This document shows positions 26,291 through 36,612 of a stretch of DNA of 64,000 nt, piece after piece; within the stretch, counting starts at the first letter, position 1; every line of letters starts with the position of its first letter. The stretch is from contig JAFSQL010000006.1 in the NCBI GenBank assembly GCA_017446585.1, forward strand, positions 1 to 64,000. Direction: 5' to 3'. Made by a program: the position numbers and the translations under genes. Under the pieces are notes generated by a model. It was given only the letters and a program-made list of their open reading frames with translations, was not told the origin of the DNA and did not search any database. The stretch is from Paludibacteraceae bacterium (GTDB taxonomy: Bacteria; Bacteroidota; Bacteroidia; Bacteroidales; Paludibacteraceae).

Positions 26291-27157
26291 TTACTTTTGT
26301 CCCTCACTTCCCGAAACAATATCTATCAACTCATTCGTGATAGCGGCTTGTCGCGCCTTATTGTACGACAACTTGAGTTCCTGCAACAAATCAAGGGCAT
26401 TGTCCGTTGCTATTTGCATCGCTGTTGTCCTTGCACCGTGTTCGGATGCGATGCTGTCAAGGATAGCGCCATACATATTCAATCGTACTACCCGAGGCAA
26501 CAATTGACCGATGACTGTATTTGCGTCCGGTTCCAAAATATAATCCTTACTGTGCAATTCCTCTTTCCCAGTCTTTGCGGCAACTGGCAGAAACTGTTCA
26601 CAACGAACTTCTTGCGACGCTGTATTCTTGAAGTGGTTATAAACCAAAAGTACTTTGTCTATCTTTTTTTCCAAGAAGTCCTGAACCAACTTATCTACCA
26701 ACTCTCCAGTCTTGTCATAATCAGGGGTATCCACCAAATTGTCATAATTCGCCTCGCCCGTTAAACCCATTTTCTCAAATGTCTGCGAGATTTTTTTTCC
26801 GATTGCATACACTTCTATCCCTTCAACAGATGATTGTAACGAACTTATCTCCGCCCGAACACGCTTTACAATATTGCTATTAAATGCGCCACACAAACTT
26901 GAGTTCGATGCAATGGCTACTATTGCCACACGCTTTGCCTTTCGCTGTGCGGCAAGTGGCATTGACAATTCTTCCGTGGACGAAGCAACGAAATTCCCTA
27001 ACATCTCGCTCAACTTGTCCTTATACGGCAAGAACGCCACAATAGCATCCTGCGCCCGACGCAACTTCGCTGCCGAAACGAGTTTCATCGCACTGGTTAT
27101 CTTGCTCGTCGAGGTAACCGACGAGATGCGCGCGCGAACTTCTTTTAATGATGCCAT
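26291..27157 (-). CDS. atpG: ATP synthase F1 gamma subunit
   Basis: Central rotor shaft of F1, passing c-ring rotation to the alpha3beta3 head. The 288-residue protein has the conserved ends of the family: MASLKEVRARISSVTSTSKITSAMKLVSAAKLRRAQ and the C-terminal GARTTAMQIATDNALDLLQELKLSYNKARQAAITNELIDIVSG. The internal SNSSLCGAFNSN matches the family's SDRGLCGGFN-type stretch with changes. Last F1 gene of the operon, 28 bp after atpA. Confidence 0.96.
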   Translation of the reverse strand: MASLKEVRARISSVTSTSKITSAMKLVSAAKLRRAQDAIVAFLPYKDKLSEMLGNFVASSTEELSMPLAAQRKAKRVAIVAIASNSSLCGAFNSNIVKRVRAEISSLQSSVEGIEVYAIGKKISQTFEKMGLTGEANYDNLVDTPDYDKTGELVDKLVQDFLEKKIDKVLLVYNHFKNTASQEVRCEQFLPVAAKTGKEELHSKDYILEPDANTVIGQLLPRVVRLNMYGAILDSIASEHGARTTAMQIATDNALDLLQELKLSYNKARQAAITNELIDIVSGSEGQK

Positions 27158-27185
27158 TGTTATCCCTTGATTTGAAAATACTTAA

Positions 27186-28775
27186 TTACTTGTTCCCATA
27201 CAGAGTCTGTTGCAATTGCAATGCTTCTTGCTTCAACGTCTCCTTGATTTCATCTGTTATTTGACCCTTTTTGAGAGGCTCCAACACATCTGACTGATGC
27301 TTCATTTCTATCAAATCCAAATATTTTTTCTCAAATTCTTGGACTTTCTCTTTCGGAACACCCGACAACAATCCTTGTGTTCCCAAATAGATGATAGCAA
27401 TCTGTTTTTCCACCGCCATTGGTTGATATTGTCCTTGTTTCAACAACTCAACGTTCTTCGCACCCTTATCCAATATGGCTTTTGTTACGGCATCCAAATC
27501 ACTTCCGAATTTTGAGAACGATTCCAATTCTCGATATTGAGCTTGATCCAATTTCAGTGTTCCTGCCACTTTTTTCATCGCCTTCGACTGCGCATTACCA
27601 CCCACACGGCTCACGGATATACCGACATTGATTGCAGGACGAATACCAGCATTAAACAAGTCCGTCTCCAAGAATATTTGACCGTCCGTAATTGAAATCA
27701 CGTTAGTTGGAATATATGCGGAAACGTCTCCGGCTTGCGTTTCTATGATTGGCAACGCGGTCAAGGAACCTCCTCCTTTCACGATTGGCTTGATGCTGTC
27801 AGGAAGATCATTCATGTTCCGAGCCACATCGTCACTCGCCACAATCTTCGCCGCACGTTCCAACAGACGGCTGTGCAAATAGAATATATCTCCAGGGTAT
27901 GCTTCACGACCCGGTGGACGACGAAGAATCAGCGACACCTCACGATACGAAACTGCTTGCTTAGACAAATCGTCATACACCACCAACGCATGACGTCCGG
28001 AATCTCTAAAATACTCTCCGATGGCAGCACCCGCATAAGCAGCGTAATACTGCATGGCGGCAGGATCCGACGCAGTTGCCGACACTACTATCGTATAGTC
28101 CATGGCACCATGATCCTGCAGTGTCTTTACCAAATTGGCTACCGTAGAACCCTTCTGACCTATCGCTACATAGATGCAATATACAGGATCTCCGTTTTTA
28201 TACGCCTCGCGTTGGTTGATAATCGTATCAACCGCAATGGCGGTTTTTCCTGTTTGTCGGTCACCGATTATCAGCTCTCGTTGACCACGTCCGATCGGAA
28301 TCTGTGAGTCTATCGCCTTCAAACCTGTTTGCAAAGGCTGATTAACGGGTTGACGAAAAATGACACCTGGAGCCTTACGTTCCAATGGCATTTCATACGT
28401 TTCTCCTGTGATTGGACCTTTCCCATCTATTGGACGTCCAAGCGTGTCCACAACGCGACCCAACATGCCTTCTCCTGCAAGAACGCTCGCTATTCGACCC
28501 GTTCGTTTCACGGAATAGCCTTCCTTGATTTGATCCGTAGGGCCAAACAACACAGCACCTACGTTATCTTCCTCAAGGTTCATCACGACACCCATCATTC
28601 CTCCTTGAAACTCAATCAACTCACCCGCTTGAACATTTTCCAGTCCATAAATCCGGGCAACACCATCGTTCACTTGAAGCACCCTGCCAACTTCCTCCAC
28701 TTGCGCAGACGTTTCTAACCCGCTCAACTGTTGTTTGAGGATGTCAAATACTTCACTTGGTTTAATATCGGACAT
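27186..28775 (-). CDS. atpA: ATP synthase F1 alpha subunit
   Basis: Non-catalytic nucleotide-binding subunit of the F1 head. The 529 residues include the N-terminal barrel ([22 protein letters not shown]), Walker [12 protein letters not shown], the DELSEYL-like turn region [29 protein letters not shown] with the arginine-finger neighbourhood [20 protein letters not shown]. Length is near the usual 500-525. It lies 60 bp after atpH. Confidence 0.97.
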   Translation of the reverse strand: MSDIKPSEVFDILKQQLSGLETSAQVEEVGRVLQVNDGVARIYGLENVQAGELIEFQGGMMGVVMNLEEDNVGAVLFGPTDQIKEGYSVKRTGRIASVLAGEGMLGRVVDTLGRPIDGKGPITGETYEMPLERKAPGVIFRQPVNQPLQTGLKAIDSQIPIGRGQRELIIGDRQTGKTAIAVDTIINQREAYKNGDPVYCIYVAIGQKGSTVANLVKTLQDHGAMDYTIVVSATASDPAAMQYYAAYAGAAIGEYFRDSGRHALVVYDDLSKQAVSYREVSLILRRPPGREAYPGDIFYLHSRLLERAAKIVASDDVARNMNDLPDSIKPIVKGGGSLTALPIIETQAGDVSAYIPTNVISITDGQIFLETDLFNAGIRPAINVGISVSRVGGNAQSKAMKKVAGTLKLDQAQYRELESFSKFGSDLDAVTKAILDKGAKNVELLKQGQYQPMAVEKQIAIIYLGTQGLLSGVPKEKVQEFEKKYLDLIEMKHQSDVLEPLKKGQITDEIKETLKQEALQLQQTLYGNK

Positions 28776-28835
28776 AATCTTTCAGTGTTTTTCTTTGTTT
28801 TCTTTTCTTTGACCTTTCTGGTTCAAACCTCGTGC

Positions 28836-29378
28836 TTATTCCGCCGTCAAATGTTTTTCTATTTCATTCAACTTCGTTTTCACGCTGGCGTCTATTCTAT
28901 AGTTATTCAACTCCAAAACGTAACCTCCTATAATATCTTTTTTCACTTCCGTGCGGAGCAATACATCCTTTGACTTTGACAACCTCGTGACCAAACTTTT
29001 CACTTTCTCCAACGTGTTTTCTTGTAAATCAACAGCTGTAGTGACCTTTGCTACGACAATATCTTTATCTTTTCTATACAGATCCTGATACGACATTGAC
29101 ATAAATAAGATGAACGATTCTCTTCTCTTACTTAGCACGAAGTCGAAAAATTGTTCCAACAAGGCGCACGGAGAACCTCCCGATGCCGTCTTTAGCAAAG
29201 CCATCTTATCCTTTACCGAAAACATTGGACTACTTAACGCCTGCTGTAATTTCGGGAAAGCAATCATTGCCTCACCCAATGCGTACATCTGGACATAGAC
29301 TTCTTCCTCTACCCCTTGCTCTTTCGACAAGGAGTAAAGTGCCAAAGCATATCGTGTGGAAATCTTGCCCGTGTTCAT
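28836..29378 (-). CDS. atpH: ATP synthase F1 delta subunit
   Basis: Peripheral-stalk subunit linking the top of F1 to the b subunits. The 180-residue protein starts MNTGKISTRYALALYSLSKEQG and has FFDFVLSKRRESFILFMSMSYQDLY in the middle and KKDIIGGYVLELNNYRIDASVKTKLNEIEKHL at the end, the standard delta/OSCP C-terminal pattern. Its start codon overlaps the atpF stop by one base, implying coupled translation. Confidence 0.94.
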   Translation of the reverse strand: MNTGKISTRYALALYSLSKEQGVEEEVYVQMYALGEAMIAFPKLQQALSSPMFSVKDKMALLKTASGGSPCALLEQFFDFVLSKRRESFILFMSMSYQDLYRKDKDIVVAKVTTAVDLQENTLEKVKSLVTRLSKSKDVLLRTEVKKDIIGGYVLELNNYRIDASVKTKLNEIEKHLTAE

Positions 29379-29878
29379 TAGCTCTTGCTTATATTTTCAG
29401 CGTCTATAAGTTTATTGACAAGCGCCATCTGCGATTTGTCTGTTGACAAATTCTCTTGAAGAACTTTACCCGCTATTTCAACACTTAGTCTAGCTACTTC
29501 TTGGCGAATGTCCTTCATCGCTTGGTTCTTTTGTGCCTCTATTTCTGCCGATGCTTCAGCACGCATACGCTCCCCTTCCTTTCTCGCCTCTTCGCGCGCC
29601 TCATTCACCAACTTCTCTTTCAACTGCTTGACTTCCTCAAGCATTAGGCTCTGTTGCTGATGCGCTTCGCCAAGTACCTTATTTCTTTCTATGTCAATTT
29701 GTCTCAAACGCTCCTCGGCTTTCTCCGCGACTTTGACGGCATTATTGATACGCTCTTCACGTTCTCCTATCGCCTTTGAAATAACAGGAAACGCAAATTT
29801 CGCCAATATCGCCATCAACAGAAGGAAGACGACAAGCATCCAAATGACCAAACCAGACTCCGGATTAAAAAGATCCAT
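29378..29878 (-). CDS. atpF: ATP synthase Fo subunit b
   Basis: Peripheral-stalk membrane protein. Residues ~7-30 form one transmembrane helix (GLVIWMLVVFLLLMAILAKFAFP), followed by a long charged coiled coil (about residues 35-150, rich in Glu, Lys, Arg and Gln) that reaches F1. 166 residues is normal for a single b subunit; no b' paralogue is seen. Lies between atpE (40 bp) and atpH (1-bp overlap). Confidence 0.95.
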   Translation of the reverse strand: MDLFNPESGLVIWMLVVFLLLMAILAKFAFPVISKAIGEREERINNAVKVAEKAEERLRQIDIERNKVLGEAHQQQSLMLEEVKQLKEKLVNEAREEARKEGERMRAEASAEIEAQKNQAMKDIRQEVARLSVEIAGKVLQENLSTDKSQMALVNKLIDAENISKS

Positions 29879-29918
29879 GGCTTTTCTTGTTTAACGGATG
29901 TTTTCTACGTTTGTTTTT

Positions 29919-30203
<285 letters not shown>

Positions 30204-30223
30204 TTATTATTTGTTTCGTTTTT

Positions 30224-31309
30224 TTATTCACTTTCTACTTTAGACAACCCGATGAACACGGCGGACAACAAGGTGAATACGTACGCCTGAATTGAAGCGA
30301 GCAACACTTCCAACACTTGCATAAAGAAGGCAAACAGTACCGAGAACACACCGACACCCGCACCCATCGACTGGCTTTTCATTCCGAAGATGAAAATCAA
30401 CACCATAAATACCAACTCAATAATGTGTCCGGCCAAAATATTCGCGAACAAACGAATCATCAAGGCAAGCGGCTTGGTGAACACTCCGACAAATTCGAGC
30501 AATGGCATGATTGGCACAGGAACCTTCAACCACATCGGTGACGCTGGCACCAAGAATATGTCTTTCCAATATTCCTTGCTGGCAAACACGTTAATGAAAA
30601 CGAATGACACAGATGCCAAGACCATTGTCACCGCCAAGTTGCCCGTCACGTTTGCTCCTCCTGGGAAGATTGGAATCATACCCAGCAAGTTCAACGTCCA
30701 TATAAAGAAAAAAACCGTCAACAAATATGGCGTATATCTCTTGTAATCTTTTCCGATACAAGGCTTGCACACCTCATTCACAATAAACAACACAACTACC
30801 TCTATACATCCCAAAAAGCCTCCTGGTGCTTTCATTGGGTTTCGTTTGTAATGGCGCGTCAAACTGAAGAACACTATCAAAAGGAATCCTGCTGCTATCA
30901 AGACCTCCATCACGTCCTTCGTGATAGACAAGTCCCACGGGCGAACTTCCTCGCCATCAACAACCTCCACAAGACGACCTACCATAGTCGGATCCTCCGA
31001 CAATCGAAACTCCGCTCCGTCACAGACATACGAGCCTTCTTCAAGATGTTCACTCGAAAAAAACATCCATCCATTGTTCGCACTTTTCACAATGACCGGC
31101 AATGGTATCGAAACATGTTGTTTCTCCCCATTTTCTTTTGTCAAAGTCGTAATGTGCCATCCATACGCATTTCGAGTATGACCGAAAATAAACTTCCCTG
31201 GCTCGAATGACTCTTCCGAGGCCATCACACCACCTGTCACCGTCAGCATCATTGCCAACAGCAAACATTTGATTATATGTCTTGTTTTTTGGCTCATCAT
31301 TACTGCCAA
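30224..31309 (-). CDS. atpB: ATP synthase Fo subunit a
   Basis: Stator channel of Fo that carries ions to the c-ring. The 361-residue protein is longer than the ~270-residue enterobacterial form because of an N-terminal signal-like segment (CLLLAMMLTVTGGVMA) and a ~110-residue periplasmic extension, as is common in Bacteroidetes. The core is clear: FFFIWTLNLLGMIPIFPGGANVTGNLAVT and, near the end, FTKPLALMIRLFANILAGHIIELVFM with the essential arginine, then AYVFTLLSAVFIGLS. It starts 1 bp after the small membrane gene. Confidence 0.95.
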   Translation of the reverse strand: MAVMMSQKTRHIIKCLLLAMMLTVTGGVMASEESFEPGKFIFGHTRNAYGWHITTLTKENGEKQHVSIPLPVIVKSANNGWMFFSSEHLEEGSYVCDGAEFRLSEDPTMVGRLVEVVDGEEVRPWDLSITKDVMEVLIAAGFLLIVFFSLTRHYKRNPMKAPGGFLGCIEVVVLFIVNEVCKPCIGKDYKRYTPYLLTVFFFIWTLNLLGMIPIFPGGANVTGNLAVTMVLASVSFVFINVFASKEYWKDIFLVPASPMWLKVPVPIMPLLEFVGVFTKPLALMIRLFANILAGHIIELVFMVLIFIFGMKSQSMGAGVGVFSVLFAFFMQVLEVLLASIQAYVFTLLSAVFIGLSKVESE

Positions 31310-31310
31310 A

Positions 31311-31685
31311 TCATAGATTATCTTTTTCCTTTTTTCTGTTCAGGCTCAACAGCATCCACGTTTCAAACACGATATTCGACAAATAAAACACGCCGTACGC
31401 CACAACAAATTCCAAGATATGCTCCCGACATGCCAAAGCGTAAATACCAATCACGAACATACTCATCATAAACCGCACCGCCTTAATACCCATTATCATA
31501 TTAACACCTTTTCCTGTCCCATTTTTTAAGATAGCGATTGACACACTACCCAAAAGGACAAAGACCAACGGTATTACTATAAGTCCGGGAACCTTATACT
31601 CTGGCATATACACTCCCAATATGACCTTTCCCGCCACGTACAACAACATCTCAAGCAACACCAATATCACCGAATACCTATTCAT
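31311..31685 (-). CDS. Small four-helix membrane protein in the AtpI position
   Basis: 124 residues with about four hydrophobic helices (SVILVLLEMLLYVAGKVILG, GLIVIPLVFVLLGSVSIAIL, FMMSMFVIGIYALA, FVVAYGVFYLSNIVFETWMLL) and a basic tail. It lies between atpC (20 bp) and atpB (1 bp), where a Bacteroidetes ATP synthase operon usually has an AtpI-like or unnamed membrane gene. It has no clear sequence match to AtpI that I can see. A role in c-ring assembly is a guess from position. Confidence 0.7.
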   Translation of the reverse strand: MNRYSVILVLLEMLLYVAGKVILGVYMPEYKVPGLIVIPLVFVLLGSVSIAILKNGTGKGVNMIMGIKAVRFMMSMFVIGIYALACREHILEFVVAYGVFYLSNIVFETWMLLSLNRKKEKDNL

Positions 31686-31705
31686 TCTGTCACCGAAAAA
31701 GCTCG

Positions 31706-31957
31706 CTACTTATCCAACACACGTTCCACGCATACTGAAACCTTGTTGTCTCTTACCTCCACGAAACCGCCGTCCACATTGAAGGTTTTCAACTCTTTCC
31801 CGTCTTGGCGCAATATCAACTCACCAGATTTCAACGTACTTATCAAGGCGGCATGATTCTCCCATACCGTGAACGAGCCTTTCATGCCCGGTACGGTAAC
31901 CGAATCTACCTCTCCCTCATAAAGTTTGCGCTGCGGCGAAAGCAAGATGAAATTCAT
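31706..31957 (-). CDS. atpC: ATP synthase F1 epsilon subunit, short form
   Basis: Central-stalk subunit that couples gamma to the c-ring and can inhibit ATP hydrolysis. At 83 residues it holds only the N-terminal beta-sandwich (LLSPQRKLYEGEVDSVTVPGMKGSFTVWENHAALISTLKSGEL ... FNVDGGFVEVRDNKVSVCVE) and lacks the C-terminal helical hairpin that carries the inhibitory function. Short epsilon subunits are usual in Bacteroidetes. Lies 12 bp after atpD. Confidence 0.94.
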   Translation of the reverse strand: MNFILLSPQRKLYEGEVDSVTVPGMKGSFTVWENHAALISTLKSGELILRQDGKELKTFNVDGGFVEVRDNKVSVCVERVLDK

Positions 31958-31969
31958 AGTGCTTTATTT

Positions 31970-33505
<1,536 letters not shown>

Positions 33506-33564
33506 TTAGTATTTCAAGGTCATCTTCCTGATGCGTCAAGTCTCCTCGAATCATCAAGATTGCC

Positions 33565-33572
33565 CAAATTTA
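33565..33572 (-). promoter_or_regulatory. -7 box of the ATP synthase operon
   Basis: TAAATTTG on the minus strand, perfect TAnnTTTG, downstream of the rnf terminator and ~75 bp before the atpD ATG. Confidence 0.5.
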
Positions 33573-33604
33573 CACACATTTTTATTACATTATCACAACT
33601 TCGC

Positions 33605-33650
33605 ACAAAAAAGTCGGACAAAATGCGCTTTTGCGATTTTGCCCGACCAT
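33605..33650 (-). terminator. Terminator of the rnf operon
   Basis: GTCGGACAAAAT and ATTTTGCCCGAC form a stem with one mismatch around an 11-base loop. On the minus strand it is followed by CTTTTTTGTGC. It separates rnfA from the ATP synthase promoter. Confidence 0.75.
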
Positions 33651-33667
33651 TTTTATCTCAGATTCCC

Positions 33668-34270
33668 TTATGCCAAGCCAAACAAACTACGCAAACCTCC
33701 TTCCAAACCGCTGAATCCCATGAACGCCAATGACAACAATCCCGCTGTCACCAATACCACGCTCATGCCGCGCATTCCACGCGGCACATCAACCATGTCC
33801 AACTGTTCACGAATCGCCGCGAACACAATCAACGCCAAAGCGAAACCAATTCCCGTAGAGAATGCATAGACGACACTCTCCAACAGACTATAATCTATTT
33901 GGATAACCAATATGGCTACGCCAAGCACACAGCAGTTCGTCGTAATCAGAGGCAGAAAGACTCCAAGGGCATTATACAGCGATGGAGACATCTTCTTCAG
34001 GATGATTTCTATCATCTGGACCAATGTCGCTATGACAATTATAAATGTCAACGTCTGCAAATAGTCTAACTCATAAGGAGTCAAAACATACTTTTGAAGC
34101 ACAAAAGTTACTATCGTGGCTATTGTCAAGACAAACGTTACGGCGACACCCATACCTGATGCCGTTGACACTTTTTTTGACACGCCCAAGAATGGACATA
34201 TTCCAAGAAACTGTGACAATACGACGTTATTGACAAAAATCGCCGCTATGAAAATAAGTAAGTATTGCAT
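33668..34270 (-). CDS. rnfA: Rnf complex subunit RnfA
   Basis: Integral membrane subunit of the Rnf ferredoxin:NAD+ oxidoreductase, which couples electron flow to ion pumping. 200 residues with about six helices. Family hallmarks: FVNNVVLSQFLGICPFLGVSKKVSTASGMGVAV at the N-terminus and LGVFLPLITTNCCVLGVAIL, whose half-membrane cysteine-bearing motif pairs with that of RnfE. Ends AFMGFSGLEGGLRSLFGLA. Last gene of the operon, 34 bp after rnfE. Confidence 0.95.
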   Translation of the reverse strand: MQYLLIFIAAIFVNNVVLSQFLGICPFLGVSKKVSTASGMGVAVTFVLTIATIVTFVLQKYVLTPYELDYLQTLTFIIVIATLVQMIEIILKKMSPSLYNALGVFLPLITTNCCVLGVAILVIQIDYSLLESVVYAFSTGIGFALALIVFAAIREQLDMVDVPRGMRGMSVVLVTAGLLSLAFMGFSGLEGGLRSLFGLA

Positions 34271-34304
34271 CTCTATTCGATTTTAATTCTTTATACGTCG
34301 TTTT

Positions 34305-34892
34305 TTACACGCCTCTGATTTTATTCACTATTGCCACGAGGAATCCCAACGTAATGAATGCTCCTGGAGGCAAAATAAACATCAAAGCACCATATGATTC
34401 AGGGAACAAGATAACACCGAAAACGGAACCTGAACCTAAGAACTCGCGACATATGCCGAGCAATGTCAATCCAAACGTGAAGCCCAATCCGATTCCGATA
34501 CCATCAAAGATGGAAGCAAGTGGACCATTTTTGGATGCGAACGACTCCGCACGACCCAAGATAACGCAGTTCACCACAATCAGAGGGATAAACAAACCGA
34601 GACTTGCGTCAATCTCCGGAAGATATGCTTTCAACATCAATTGCAATACCGTTACAAACGTGGCAATCACCGCGATGTAAACAGGAATATGCACCTTGTC
34701 TGGAGTCAAGTTCTTCAAAAACGAGATAACAAGGTTGGAACATATCAACACGAACATCGTTGCCAAGCCCATCGACAAACCGTTGATGGCACTTGTAGTC
34801 GTTGCCAACGTTGGACACATTCCCAACATCAACACGAACGTAGGATTTTCTTTTACAAATCCGTTGACGATAATATCCAAATATTTCTTCAT
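34305..34892 (-). CDS. rnfE: Rnf complex subunit RnfE
   Basis: Membrane subunit homologous to RnfA. 195 residues, about six helices. Motifs: FVLMLGMCPTLATTTSAINGLSMGLATMFVL and LGLFIPLIVVNCVILGRAESFASKNGPLASIFDGIGIGLGFTFGL, with the cysteines that hold the shared membrane iron-sulfur centre. Lies 20 bp after rnfG. The related NqrD is excluded by the surrounding rnfB and rnfC. Confidence 0.95.
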   Translation of the reverse strand: MKKYLDIIVNGFVKENPTFVLMLGMCPTLATTTSAINGLSMGLATMFVLICSNLVISFLKNLTPDKVHIPVYIAVIATFVTVLQLMLKAYLPEIDASLGLFIPLIVVNCVILGRAESFASKNGPLASIFDGIGIGLGFTFGLTLLGICREFLGSGSVFGVILFPESYGALMFILPPGAFITLGFLVAIVNKIRGV

Positions 34893-34911
34893 CTATGCGT
34901 CCTCCTTTTTT

Positions 34912-35559
34912 TTAATTGTTACTTTGTTCGCCGACTTCCGATGCCATCGCAACACCTGTTTCCTCTTCAGCGACATCAATTTGCGTCGCGGCATACGCTT
35001 GGTTCACAGCTTTCAAGAACGCACGTGAAGTAATGGTGGATGCCGTTATGGCATCTACACTACCGCCATCTTTGGTCACCTTCAGCTTATCCGTACCAGG
35101 ATTCTTGTCTATGATTGAACCCTTGTTTCCCGCTTGAAACCACTGATCCGCCTTCGCTCCCAAACCAGGGGTCTCGGTCGTTTCCAGTATAGTATAACCT
35201 TTGATATCACCTGAGGTATTGAAGCCAATCAACACTTTAAGTGCCCCGCCAAATCCCATCGTTGTCGACTCCACCGCCTTACCAAGAGGCTCACCCTTGG
35301 CGTTGTTGACGCTGTATATCACATAGGTATATTCCTTGTTGTCCTCTTGTTCTGTTTTCTTGACTGTATCTGTCGAGACGACCTGCAAATTGTTGTCTTG
35401 CATCACGGACTTAATACCCGAGGCCAAGGTTTCCTTTTTTTGTTCGTCAATAGGTTCTTTCGTCACGTTGTTCACATACGCAAGAATGACACCTGTCACG
35501 ATGGCAACCAAGGTCAATACCACCGTCATGTTAACTAATGTATTGCCTAATTTCTGCAT
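34912..35559 (-). CDS. rnfG: Rnf complex subunit RnfG (covalent FMN carrier)
   Basis: Membrane-anchored periplasmic flavoprotein of Rnf. One N-terminal helix (LVNMTVVLTLVAIVTGVILAYV) precedes a soluble FMN domain. Typical blocks are GFGGALKVLIGFNTSGDIKGYTILETTETPGLGAKADQWF and VDAITASTITSRAF, the latter carrying the threonine to which FMN is attached. 215 residues, with a short acidic C-terminal tail. Confidence 0.94.
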   Translation of the reverse strand: MQKLGNTLVNMTVVLTLVAIVTGVILAYVNNVTKEPIDEQKKETLASGIKSVMQDNNLQVVSTDTVKKTEQEDNKEYTYVIYSVNNAKGEPLGKAVESTTMGFGGALKVLIGFNTSGDIKGYTILETTETPGLGAKADQWFQAGNKGSIIDKNPGTDKLKVTKDGGSVDAITASTITSRAFLKAVNQAYAATQIDVAEEETGVAMASEVGEQSNN

Positions 35560-35572
35560 TTTTTTGTCCTCC

Positions 35573-36592
35573 TTATTTTTTTGTTTTGGCAGGCACTTCG
35601 CCGAAGCGTTTAGGCTTGCAATAGTTATTAATGAGCGGCGTGAAGGCGTTCATAATCAAGATGGCAAAACTCATTCCTTCCGGATAAGCTCCCCAATTAC
35701 GAATCACGATGGTCAACAATCCAATCGAAACACCATATATCAATTGTCCCTTATGCGTCATAGGTGATGTCACATAATCCGTTGCCATGAAAATCGCTCC
35801 GAGCAGCAAACCACCGCTCAACAATTCCGCTATAGGATTGGCATAAATCGGATTTGCGAGATGCAAGCATCCGGAGAACACAAACACCGTCAGCAAAATA
35901 CTAACAGGAATATGCCACGTGATAATCTTTTTCCATATCAAATAGCAACCTCCTAAAATCAAAGCCAAACCACAAATCTCTCCGATTGTTCCAGCGCCAA
36001 ATCCGTTTGAATAATTTCCCAAGAGCATCGTCGTAGCGTCTGGAAGTTTATCAAGCACGCTGGCATCCCCGCTCTTAATGGCCTCTTTCATGATAGCCAA
36101 CGGAGTGGCTCCGGTATTTGCGTCCGTATAAGTTCCCAACTGCCCTATAAGAGGCCACGATGTCATTTGTGCCGGGAAAGACACCAACAAAAACGCGCGA
36201 CCTACCAAGGCGGGATTGAACGGATTATTTCCAAGACCGCCGAAAGTCATCTTCCCGACACCGATGGCAACCAATGCTCCAATCAGAATAATCCAGATTG
36301 GAAGATTACTTGGCAAGTTAAATCCCAACAACAAACCTGTCAGAATTGCGCTTCCGTCCAACACGGTTGTCTTCTCACGCTTCAGGATAAAACGAGTTAT
36401 TGCCCATTCGAAAAAAACACATGCGGCAACGCTCGTCAAGCAGACAACTGCACTCCCCAATCCGAAGTAACAGAACGATACGATAAGCGCAGGAAGCAAT
36501 GCCAATATAACACCATACATATTGCGCTCCACACTGTCCGTGCCGTGAGCGTGAGGTGATAACGATACTACTAATTTATTAGCCATAACCAC
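35573..36592 (-). CDS. rnfD: Rnf complex subunit RnfD (covalent FMN carrier)
   Basis: Polytopic membrane subunit with covalently bound FMN. 339 residues, about nine helices. The FMN-attachment region reads DANTGATPLAIMK; other family blocks are GGLGNNPFNPALVGRAFLLVSFPAQM and FMATDYVTSPMTHKGQLIYG. Starts with VVSLSPHAHGTDSVERNMYGVILALLPA, the expected N-terminus. 20 bp after rnfC and 13 bp before rnfG. Confidence 0.95.
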   Translation of the reverse strand: MVMANKLVVSLSPHAHGTDSVERNMYGVILALLPALIVSFCYFGLGSAVVCLTSVAACVFFEWAITRFILKREKTTVLDGSAILTGLLLGFNLPSNLPIWIILIGALVAIGVGKMTFGGLGNNPFNPALVGRAFLLVSFPAQMTSWPLIGQLGTYTDANTGATPLAIMKEAIKSGDASVLDKLPDATTMLLGNYSNGFGAGTIGEICGLALILGGCYLIWKKIITWHIPVSILLTVFVFSGCLHLANPIYANPIAELLSGGLLLGAIFMATDYVTSPMTHKGQLIYGVSIGLLTIVIRNWGAYPEGMSFAILIMNAFTPLINNYCKPKRFGEVPAKTKK

Positions 36593-36612
36593 TTGTTAGT
36601 CTATGTTCTACT

